From Liolophura sinensis (taxonomy: Eukaryota; Mollusca; Polyplacophora; Chitonida; Chitonidae), in contig NW_027017967.1 in assembly GCF_032854445.1 (NCBI RefSeq), positions 124,001 through 188,000 of the forward strand: a stretch of DNA of 64,000 nucleotides. The letters run 5' to 3'. The notes below the pieces were generated by a model. It did not search any database, had not been told where the DNA came from, and saw nothing but the letters and a program-made list of their open reading frames with translations. The position numbers and the translations under genes were made by a program. Of the stretch, positions 55,409 through 64,000 are shown piece after piece; the first letter of the stretch is position 1; each line of letters starts with the position of its first letter.

Positions 55409-56652
55409 ATGCACACAGCAGGCGCTGTAAAGTGTAAGCGGTCCGCTGAGCAAATGTGCTATCATTCAAAGCAAATCATGAGCAAAAAGTTGTCAAAGTT
55501 TTTCGGCGGTGGATCCGAGTCTAGCCACACTGTTGTCATGCGTGATTCTGAATCACCTGAGCCGGCTGAAGCTGAAAAAACTTCACACACTGACACAGAC
55601 GCGGTATCGGCACCTAAACGGGCTCGCACTCGATCGTTTCAAACCAAATGGCAAATGAAATTTCCATGGTTGAGTAGGGCCAACTCCGAATCCCAGGCCT
55701 CGGGTATGATATGTAACACTTGTAAAAATGCAGATTTTGACAATTCCTTCACAACAAACCAGGGCTGTTGTAACTTTCAACTCAGCGCATTGTCCCGCCA
55801 TCAAGATTCTAAACAACACATCGAGGCTGTAAAGATTTTACATACGCGCTCTCACACAGATGCGGCCATGAAAACAGTTCGCGAAGTCAGCCAAAATACG
55901 TACGGCGAAAAAATGAACAGCGAAATGATTCAGCTAAGAACTGTTTTTGTGATGGCCAAAAATAACATTGCCGCTGATAATTTTCGAGACCTAGTGGACT
56001 TGCAAGTTTTGAATGGTGTAAAAGTGAAGCAGTACTACAAACGGCCGCAAATTGTCTCCGATATGGAGGAGTGTATAGAATAAGTCGCGGAGGAAAGCAT
56101 TCTTGACAAATTACAGGCAAGTGACTTCATTGGCATAATGTTGGACGAGACTTGTGATGTATCAGTGGAAAAAAAATTGCCATTTATGTTAGATACATTG
56201 ACAATGGAGAAGTGCATGTGTCGTTTATAGGCAATGAACGTATAACAGACGGTACCGCTGCTGGTATTGAAACTGCCATTATCTCAGTTTTGGAAAGGAA
56301 AAACATTTGCCAGGATGACATGCAGAAAGTCCCTTTTCTGGGAACTGACGGAGCGGCTGTAATGACTGGTCGTCACAATGGACTCCGCGCAAAACTGGGC
56401 CGTCGAAATAAGAATATTGTCCATATCCACTCACCGTTTGAATTTAGCTGTATCCCAGGCAGGAAAGTCGATTGAGTATTGCAAGAACTATCACGCCATG
56501 ATCCACTCACTCTATCAGTTTTACAGGGATTCTTCTGTCAGATACGATGAGCTAAGACAACTACAAACTGTTCTTAACGGCAAGGCAAAACAAATCGTGG
56601 AACCCACATCTGTTCGTTGGCTTTCTATTGAGTCTGCTATGAAAATGATTCT
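55409..56652 (+). pseudogene. hAT-type transposase, broken and truncated by unit B
   Basis: From MSKKLSKFFGG the first part (to 56083) has TKWQMKFPWL and a BED/TTF-like zinc-finger region (GMICNTCKNA...ALSRHQDSKQH). After TAA it continues LDKLQASDFIGIMLDETCDVS (catalytic Asp region), then in a new frame VPFLGTDGAAVMTGRHNG, then after another frameshift HRLNLAVSQAGKSI. These are hAT motifs of the KIAA1586/ZNF862-like group. The C-terminal dimerisation region is missing because unit B starts at 56653. Confidence 0.8.
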
Positions 56653-56691
56653 AAATTCTTTTTCATTTCAAAGCGACTTCTTTTGATTTCA

Positions 56692-57098
56692 ATGGGCAGT
56701 TGCTTTTCCAAGAGGGCTCGGTCCGAGCCCGAGGACCTTGCAGAAGCGATCCCCCTTGCGGATATGCAACAAGAAGAACCATGGATGGCTTGGTGGAGAT
56801 GGAGGTGGGGTCTACCACACCACCACCACTTCCCCCAGAATTACAGGCTCCTTCTGCTTCACCCGCTTCATCCGAAGAAATGGCACCACTCCTTGGAGGA
56901 GGCCCCTCATTTGCACAGCTTGCCGACACCCTGGCTGCAATAAACGGTGATGAACAGCCCGGGACAACAGTTCCATCAGCGCAAGCCGCACCATCCCCAT
57001 CACCCACTGAAGGATGCTCCTCGTTTCAAGAGCTTACAGACGCCATGGCTCTTCTGACTGCTGAGCGGGATGCTCAGATCGAAAGTCTTCGTGATTAA
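56692..57098 (+). pseudogene. MGSCFSK protein gene, frameshifted (unit B)
   Basis: It keeps the myristoylation motif (Gly2, Ser6, Lys7, Cys4) and WMAWWRWRWGL, then shifts frame at the CACCACCACCAC stretch (about 56818) where unit A reads PAPPPIPPEL. The remaining codons, through LTAERDAQIESLRD, are preserved in the other frame. Confidence 0.8.
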
Positions 57099-57218
57099 GT
57101 AACTGTTTACTTTACTCCAGTGCAATTGGGAGTCGTTTGTGTGACATTTTGTTTTGCTCCTCTAATTAGGAGCTGGGGCACGGTAATTGGCCCCTGGAAC
57201 CCAGTAATTGGTTCCTAT

Positions 57219-57290
57219 CACTAACCATTCAGCAGAACCTCCTTGTGGTGTTAGTGGGAAACAGATGTATCATCTGGCTAATGCTGTTGA
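57219..57290 (+). ncRNA. HDV-like ribozyme candidate, copy 5 (unit B)
   Basis: As unit A, but L3 is TCCTTGT, intermediate between the RING-unit form and unit A. P1, P2 (one G-U), P3, P4 and GCTAATG are all paired. Confidence 0.7.
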
Positions 57291-57695
57291 CTACTTGGTT
57301 TCTTGCTGGGTTAGAATCATTTCCAGGTGCCAAAGTCCTATAAAAAATAACCCAAATTACAGATTACAGGTAGACATGATGGTGTTTGGACGCATTTATC
57401 ATTACCAGGCAGTGTGGGTATGTTATTTATGTGTAAAAAAACCCTTTTGTGTTTATTTGGTTGACATCAGTCTGAGCTTGAGCAATCCAATATGACATAT
57501 TCAAATTTAATGGGTTGCCAGAAACATGCACGATGCAGAAACGCATATATATCTTTTATGTCCAGATTTGGACGAAAATGCACCAAACTTATCGCTTACT
57601 GCATGATATATTCACTCCACCCAGTAATGCATGTCTTGTTTTAAGTAGCTAGACACTTCAGTTAAGTTCTCAAAATGTTACGCTATATTGCCAAT

Positions 57696-57956
57696 TGTCA
57701 ATCCTATCTCTTGCTCTCACTTGTAATAGAGATATGTGTGGTTAGTCCAAAGGGCCATAACCCTGAGTGTGGGAAGCTGGCCAGTAGAGGTCTCAGGGGA
57801 AGAGAGGAGCATGGGATAGGGAGAGGATGACCAGCAGTTTTTAATGTGTGTATGGTGGTGGCCACATGTGTTTTGTAGTGTCTTGTAAAGGAAGTCTTTT
57901 GTGGTGAATACAAGGATTACATGTACCCGTATTGGATGTGTTGTTGACTCTTTTCA
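57696..57956 (+). repeat. 5' LTR of a Copia-type retrotransposon
   Basis: 261 bp beginning TGTCAATCC and ending TTTTCA (TG...CA). The left border is the exact point where unit B stops matching unit A; the right border is the primer-binding site. No matching 3' LTR is in the window. Confidence 0.75.
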
Positions 57957-57967
57957 TGGTAGCAGAG
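57957..57967 (+). other. Primer-binding site for initiator Met tRNA
   Basis: TGGTAGCAGAG directly follows the LTR and complements the 3' end of animal initiator methionine tRNA (...CTCTGCTACCA), the usual primer of Copia-type elements. Confidence 0.75.
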
Positions 57968-58083
57968 CGTGGTTGCGGATTCCGGAAGAAAGAAAAAGTG
58001 GAGGACATGTGGTAATAAAAAAAAACTGTTGTTGTTGCTGGAGCATAGGCTAGTTTTACCCAGCTGAAAACCCCACCCTAGTG

Positions 58084-60288
58084 ATGGCAGGTGGCAATTA
58101 CAAAATACCACCCTTGTTTGCTCAAAGTAAACCCTACAGTAGATGGGTGGATGAAGTGAAGGTGTGGCAAACAGTAACTGAACTTGATCCAAAAAAGCAG
58201 GGTCCAGCCATAGCATTATCCCTGCCGGAAACTGATGGGACTATTAGAGACAAAGTATTCAGTGAATTAGGTGTGGAACAGTTGCATAAAGAAGATGGGG
58301 TTAAAACCCTAATCACATTCTTAGATAATATTTATAAAAAGGATGAACTTTCGGAAGCCTACGAAGTGTATGTAGATTTTGATAGGTTTCGGAAACAACC
58401 AGATATGACCATGGAGGAATATGTTATGGATTTTGAAAAACTTTATATAAGGACACAGAAGTACAGTCTGTCTCTTCCGGAGTCTGTGTTAGCTTTTAGG
58501 CTGCTTGAGGGGACAGAATTGCCACATAAAGACCGGCAGTTGGTTTTAACTGGGGTAGACTATAGCCAGACCACAACTTTATTTAAACAGATGACTCATT
58601 CCCTTAAAAAGTTTTCTGGAAAGCAGTCAATTTCGGGAACGGAATCTGAAGTTGCCATTAAGGTGGAACCAGTGTTCATGGCAGATGGAGAGCAAGAAGT
58701 TCTGTATTCTGGATACAATAATCGCGGTGTGTTTCCTGGTGTTCGCGGTGATTTCAGTGGACGGGGCAGATATGGAGGACGTGGTAATCGGCGACGTGGT
58801 TTTGGTGGGCGAAGTAAAGGATATGGGCGTCCTAGTGACTATATTGGGAGTGGTGAAATTGAGCAAAAAGGACGGAGAGTTTACAATAAAAATGGTGCTG
58901 ATGGAAAGCCACTTAAGTGTAGGATTTGCGAGTCTGTGTTTCACTTTGCCCGAGACTGTCCTGATTCTTATGAGAATTTGGAAAAACAGAAGGAAGAACA
59001 TGCAGTGCTTTTCACTGGTAACATGGCAAATGAAATGCAGGTTCTTGCATGTGAATCTATGAATGCTGCAGTTTTAGATAGTGCCTGTACATCTACTGTT
59101 GCTGGTGACTCTTGGATCAAGTGTTATCTGGATTCAATGCCTCCTGAAAAATTGGCACAAGTAAAATATGATGACAGTGATACAGTATTTAAATTTGGGG
59201 GTGGTCGAAAATTAGTGTCAAAAGGAAAGATAACATTTCCGTGTGAAATAGCAGGAGTCCAGTGTTCTATTACAGCAGACATTGTTGATAGTGACATTCC
59301 TTTATTGCTTGGGAAACCATCTATGAAAGCCGCAAAGGTTGTGCTAGATTTAGAACATGATAGGGCTTCAATTTTTGGGCAACAAGTTGATTTGGAATGT
59401 ACATCATCTGGACATTATTGTGTCCCCTTGGGTGATTCTGAAGTCATAATCGCTGATTCGCATAGTATTTTGTACAATATTCTGGAGAAGAGTGAATCTG
59501 AGAAATATAAGATGATTGTGAAATTACATAAACAGTTTGCCCATCCTAGTTCTAAGAGACTAGCACAGCTTTTGTATGATGCTGATAATTGGGAGGACTC
59601 GTGCATTCAAATTATTGAAAAAGTTACAAATGAATGTGATACATGTAAAAAGTTCAAGAAGACACCCCCAAGACCTGTTGTCTGTTTGCCATTAGCCACT
59701 GAATTTAATGAAGTTGTGGCAATGGACTTAAAGGAGTGGAAATCTGGTATTTATTTTCTGCATTTAATTGATATGGCAACTAGGTTTTGTTTGGCTGCAG
59801 TTATCAGGGATAAGAAACCAGAGACTATTATAAATAAAGTTATGACATTGTGGATTGGTAGTGGGTTGGGGGTCCCAAAGAAGATGTTAACCGATAATGG
59901 GGGAGAATTTGCCAACTGTAATTTTCTTGACATGGCGGGCAATTTGAATATTGAAATTTGCACCACGGCGGGTATGAGCCCATGGTCAAATGGGATATGT
60001 GAAAGGAATCATGCAATTGTAGATGACTGTGTTAGTAAAATAATTACAGACAATCCAGATCTTGACTTAGAAATAGCCCTTGTTTGGGCAGTCAATGCGA
60101 AGAACTCGTTGCAAATGGTGCATGGCTGGAGTCCCTATCAATTGGTGTTTGGCTCTAATCCCAATTTGCCATCTGTGTTGATTGATAAGCCACCTGCCTT
60201 AGAAGGAAAGACCATTTCAAAAATTTTTGCAGAACATTTAAAGTTCTGTCCGGACTGGTTCATTTACAGCGTTGTGGATGCGCTATGA
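58084..60288 (+). CDS. Copia-type Gag-protease-integrase, 3' truncated
   Basis: Start at the ATG of MAGGNYK. Gag region (residues 1 to about 260), an Arg/Gly-rich patch (about 215-250), a CCHC knuckle CRICESVFHFARDC (279-292), a protease-like DSAC (Asp332), the integrase zinc site H482-H487-C518-C521, and the catalytic core Asp548, Asp604, Glu640 (35 residues between the last two). Integrase directly after protease, without reverse transcriptase between, is the Ty1/copia order. At codon ~719 the element is replaced by unit C; the last 15 residues are unit C sequence, and RT and RNase H are missing. The open frame over 2.1 kb suggests a young copy, unable to move on its own. Confidence 0.88.
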   Translation: MAGGNYKIPPLFAQSKPYSRWVDEVKVWQTVTELDPKKQGPAIALSLPETDGTIRDKVFSELGVEQLHKEDGVKTLITFLDNIYKKDELSEAYEVYVDFDRFRKQPDMTMEEYVMDFEKLYIRTQKYSLSLPESVLAFRLLEGTELPHKDRQLVLTGVDYSQTTTLFKQMTHSLKKFSGKQSISGTESEVAIKVEPVFMADGEQEVLYSGYNNRGVFPGVRGDFSGRGRYGGRGNRRRGFGGRSKGYGRPSDYIGSGEIEQKGRRVYNKNGADGKPLKCRICESVFHFARDCPDSYENLEKQKEEHAVLFTGNMANEMQVLACESMNAAVLDSACTSTVAGDSWIKCYLDSMPPEKLAQVKYDDSDTVFKFGGGRKLVSKGKITFPCEIAGVQCSITADIVDSDIPLLLGKPSMKAAKVVLDLEHDRASIFGQQVDLECTSSGHYCVPLGDSEVIIADSHSILYNILEKSESEKYKMIVKLHKQFAHPSSKRLAQLLYDADNWEDSCIQIIEKVTNECDTCKKFKKTPPRPVVCLPLATEFNEVVAMDLKEWKSGIYFLHLIDMATRFCLAAVIRDKKPETIINKVMTLWIGSGLGVPKKMLTDNGGEFANCNFLDMAGNLNIEICTTAGMSPWSNGICERNHAIVDDCVSKIITDNPDLDLEIALVWAVNAKNSLQMVHGWSPYQLVFGSNPNLPSVLIDKPPALEGKTISKIFAEHLKFCPDWFIYSVVDAL

Positions 60289-60387
60289 AAAGTTGCTATA
60301 CCTACCTCGATAGAGGCTGTATTTAGGAGGTGATTTGTTTTTAGGGGACACTCGGACGAATTCTTTTTCATTTCAAAGCGACTTCTT

Positions 60388-60795
60388 TTGATTGCTTTTC
60401 CAAGAGGGCTCGGTCCGAGCCCGAGGACCTTGCAGAAGCGATCCCCCTTGCGGAGATGCAACAAGAAGGAACCATGGATGGCTTGGTGGAGATGGAGGTG
60501 GGGTCTACCACACCACCACCAACTTCCCCCAGAATTACAGGCTCCTTCTGCTTCACCCGCTTCATCCGAAGAAATTGGCACCACTCCTTGGAGGAGGCCC
60601 CTCATTTGCACAGCTTGCCGACACCCTGGCTGCAATAAACGGTGTATGAACAGCCCGGGACAACAGTTCCATCAGCGCAAGCCGCGCCATCCCCATCACC
60701 CACTGAAGGATGCTCCTCGTTTCAAGAGGCTTACAGACGCCATGGCTCTTCTGACTGCTGAGCGGGATGCTCAGATCGAAAGTCTTCGTGATTAA
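60388..60795 (+). pseudogene. MGNC/SCxSK protein gene, start lost and frameshifted (unit C)
   Basis: The bases for the Met-Gly start are deleted (TTTTGATTGCTTTTCC). Several small indels (near 60468, 60580, 60642 and 60727) scatter the codons over three frames. The end LTAERDAQIESLRD is preserved. Confidence 0.8.
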
Positions 60796-60914
60796 GTAAC
60801 TGTTACTTTACTCCAGTGCAATTGGGAGTCGTTTGTGTGACATTTTGTTTTGCTCCTCTAATTAGGAGCTGGGGCACGGTAATTGGCCCCTGGAACCCAG
60901 TAATTGGTTCCTAT

Positions 60915-60986
60915 CACTAACCATTCAGCAGAACCTCTTTGTGGTGTTAGCGGGAAACAGATGTATCATCTGGCTAATGCTGTTGA
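60915..60986 (+). ncRNA. HDV-like ribozyme candidate, copy 6 (unit C)
   Basis: As unit A (L3 TCTTTGT), with an extra change in P1' (GTTAGCG) that mismatches CACTAAC at one position. Probably the weakest of the complete copies. Confidence 0.5.
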
Positions 60987-62529
60987 CTACTTGGTTTCTT
61001 GCTGGGTTAGAATCATTTCCAGGTGCCAAAGTCCTATAAAAAATAACCCAAATTACAGATTACAGGTAGACATGATGGTGTTTGGACGCATTTATCATTA
61101 CCAGGCAGTTTGGGTATGTTATTTATGTGTAAAAAAAACCCTTTTGTGTTTATTTGGTTGACATCAGTCTGAGCTTGGGCAATCCAATATGACATATTCA
61201 AATTTAATGGGTTGCCAGAAACATGCACGATGCATAAACGCATATATATCTTTTATGTCCAGATTTGGACGAAAATGCACCAAACTTATCGCTTACTGCA
61301 CGATATATTCACTCCACCCAGTAATGCATGTCTTGTTTTAAGTAGCTAGACACTTCAGTTAAGTTCTCAAAATGTTACGCTATATTGCCAATGTCCGGCC
61401 AGTCTACTGAAATAACTGTATATTGCATAAAGAGTTTCCCTATCATGCCTCATCTCTTGCGATGCTTTGTCATCTGTTGCTTATAAACTCGTTAATCATT
61501 TTTATTATGACTGTTGTGTATATGTTTGACATTTACAGAATGTTACGTCAATTACTTAAAAGGTGCATTAGTTTCTACACAGATATGTCGCCCATAGAGC
61601 TATGTGTTAGTGAAAGTATATATGCCCTGGGTCAACTTCAGTTTCGACCCACTGATCGTCAAATTGAGATACAGGATTGTACAGGATCTCTAATAAATAT
61701 ATCTGATATATACGTTTTGTATATACACAGTTTGCCAGTACATACATTGCTATTTTCGTTATAATGGTCTATATAGAGTATAATATATATACATATATAT
61801 ATATATTCCATGCACAAATAAAACGAATCGTTGCAATAACACGCAGTATATAGAGCCTCTATATGTCTGATTATTACATACCATGAACGGGAGTCTGTAA
61901 ACGCAAGGGCAACGAAGTATACCAGTTATGTCCTTTTTTCCAAGTGTGTGATCATGTGGTAATATGTTTATTATACCCTCTTCAGCCCCGGTGAAGGTAG
62001 TGTAACAACAATCGAACCCAAATCCTTACTTTACTGCATGGAAATATTGTGCTGATTTCACTGTGCTATGACATATATGCTCATCTTTAGTCGTATATGG
62101 AAATATACCTTAGTATGGTGGACGGGCTACTGCATGATTCGAATCACAGCCGCGTCTTTTCAAATAGACAAGTATAGTAACTGTGCTATGTGCTACAAAG
62201 ATCAAAGCTTCAATTAACGATAATGGTTTCTGAAAACAGGTGACCAGGTTACCATTTTTGTCATATGTTCATTACCTTTTTCATGCTGGTAAATGTGCAT
62301 GGGATACGAGTTTGAGCCCAAATTGTGGCACTCTCATTTTACTGAACATTTCGCGCGTACTTCTCTTTGCTTTGGTATATGTGACTGTATATAGAGAGAC
62401 TGTATATAAGTCACCCAGTCGTCCTGAGCGCATACCGGTATATCTATACAAGGATGAAAGTTGCATGTTCCAACTTAGCCTGTGCTAGTAACGTGATTAT
62501 ATTGCACTGGGTCAGCTTCAGTTTGACCA

Positions 62530-62802
62530 GGGGCCTCCGTGGCTCAGTCGGTTAGCGCACTACGCAGCGTAATGACTTAGGAGCCTCTCACCAATGCGGT
62601 CGCTGTGAGTTCAAGTCCAGCTCATGCTGGCTTCCTCTCTGGCCGTATGTGGGAAGGTCTGACAGCAACCTGCGGATGGTCATGGGTTTCCCGCGGGCTG
62701 TGCCCGGTTTCCACCCACCATAATGCTGGCCGCCATCGTATAAGTGAAATATTCTTGAGTACGGCGTAGAACACCAATCAAATAAAAAAATAAATAAATA
62801 AA
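62530..62802 (+). mobile_element. SINE1 insertion specific to unit C
   Basis: It runs from GGGGCCTCCGTGGCTCAGTC to CAATCAAATAAAAAAATAAA. The 13-bp target duplication CTTCAGTTTGACC is at 62516-62528 and 62803-62815. The empty site is present in unit A near 46650, so SINE1 moved after the A/C duplication. Confidence 0.95.
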
Positions 62803-64000
62803 CTTCAGTTTGACCGCCCTGATCTTCAAATTGAGATACACACGCACAATCTGTATAGGTAACTTTGACTAAAACAATGTGCATGTTTCTGTAACAGATT
62901 TTTCAGCACTTGTATCTGTGCTATACCAAAACAGTGTTATCCCAAATAACAAAACACTATACCAATATACCAATATGAACCCTTTTCCCCCAGTATCACT
63001 GAAACCTTTTTGGTGCAAATCACATTTCAATGTCCGCCCCCAAACCCTTGAACCACCTGGGCGACCTAATGGTATGAACGTCCACCTCAATGTCGGGAGA
63101 TTGAGGCTCTATCCTGGTTTGGGTCCTACCAAAGACTTTAAAATTGTACTTGTTGCCGCCTCTCCTGTCGCTCAGCACCGAGAGGTTAGAACAAGAAAGC
63201 AGGACTGGTCGGTCTGGTGTTTTTAATGTCACTGAGTGGGGTGTTATGTCTGGCTCGATGTCTCAGTGGCAGCAGCACTTTGGCGGCATGGAATTTGCCC
63301 TGTCACAAGAAAACACAGCCAACATTGCACATGACCTAATGACACCTCATAATATGACTGAAAACTTGTTAACTACGACGTTAAACCCCAAGCACTCACT
63401 CGCCCCACAAAAACTGTGTGCAAATAACTTTGACAGGTGCATCAATACTTAAACTACCGAGTGCCACAAGAACTATTGATTCCACGAACTCTTTGTCACA
63501 GTTGTGGAAGGCAGGAGATGTTCATTGAACTTCATGTAATACCACTCACCAGAGGCCACCACCCATCACTTAACTGTGGCAAAGCCACACGAACAATTTA
63601 CGCTTGGGGCCTCAAAATTTCCCTGTCCAAGTCTGGGATTGAACCCATGACCTGTGACTGAAAGGCGAGCGCCTTAAGCACGCTTCTAGCCTGTGAGCAG
63701 TATGAAAAATACATGGAAGCAAATCATGACAGCATGACAATGACTGCATAGAAGCTTCCATGCATATGCCCAAATGGGAACCGGGCTGGCTCAACCATGG
63801 TTTGGAAGTGTTCCAGGGGTCACACCTAGCTGGAGGTACTCCGTAGAATGCATACCTTTATAATTATTTATTTCATGTTGCTCTCATATACTGCTACCTT
63901 GTGGCCTGGTTTTCTGGGCTCATATGGTCAGGTATACACGAGCATATATGTGTTGCCGATGAAACCTCTCCCCAAATGTTAGAGAAAACTCATGGCATTG

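Larger units (their letters stand above)
56653..57695 (+). repeat. Unit B: truncated copy of unit A
   Basis: It starts inside the hAT gene at AATTCTTTTTCATTTC, about 110 bp into the unit compared with A and C, and ends at GCTATATTGCCAAT, where an LTR begins. It shares AAAGCGACTTC with unit C, which unit A lacks. Confidence 0.85.
60242..64000 (+). repeat. Unit C: near-complete copy of unit A
   Basis: It starts AGTTCTGTCC, at the same base as unit A, in the middle of the Copia gene, and is colinear with unit A to the end of the window. The high identity over 3.7 kb indicates recent duplication. Confidence 0.85.

Overview
The window is eukaryotic and repeat-dominated. Evidence: tRNA-headed SINEs with target-site duplications, Tc1/mariner, hAT and Copia-type elements, spliced exons with GT..AG borders, and poly-A signals. 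The SINE tails and the kinds of repeat suggest a marine mollusc; this is inference from family type, not a database match. I see no intact conserved host housekeeping gene.

Layout. 0.3-2.7 kb: a Tc1-like element split by a nested SINE1/SINE2 insertion. 2.7-5.5 kb: GACCTT-rich palindromic repeat, a ~185-bp satellite, then an array of GTAATTGG site pairs ending in an HDV-like ribozyme. 6.5-10.9 kb (minus): a broken zinc-finger tyrosine-recombinase gene (TR1) with downstream exons. 11.9-13.7 kb: a second Tc1-like element whose transposase has an in-frame 135-bp triplication. 13.7-15.7 kb: a 327-bp inverted repeat around a SINE and a SOCS-box gene fragment. 15.7-17.1 kb: a divergent recombinase fragment (TR3) facing away from an intronless DHFR pseudogene. 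17.5-20.2 kb (minus): recombinase copy TR2 with its promoter. 20-24 kb: palindromic repeat and satellite. 24.6-27.3 kb (minus): a two-exon DUF7869-like gene killed by three stops. 27.5-38 kb: repeats carrying two intact, oppositely oriented genes for an 8-cysteine RING-like protein, each followed by GTAATTGG sites and an HDV-like ribozyme. 38-44 kb: unclassified repeats and a third Tc1-like element. 44.3-48 kb: unit A, encoding a small MGNCVSK protein with a lipid-anchor signature, again followed by the GTAATTGG/ribozyme module. 48-55 kb: SINEs, a LINE RNase H remnant and an unrecognised decayed gene. 55.4-60.2 kb: an hAT pseudogene, unit B, and a Copia-type element with LTR and tRNA-iMet primer site. 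60.2-64 kb: unit C, a near copy of unit A.

Main inference. A modular mobile system is visible. The recombinase (TR2) and RING genes share a promoter/5' leader. The RING genes and units A/B/C share a ~120-bp 3' module: a GTAATTGG pair plus a 72-nt sequence with the complete nested double-pseudoknot layout of HDV-like self-cleaving ribozymes. The simplest reading is a tyrosine-recombinase element family with exchangeable cargo (RING-like protein, putatively lipidated protein, perhaps DHFR and a SOCS-box gene). Self-cleavage, mobility and cargo linkage are untested.
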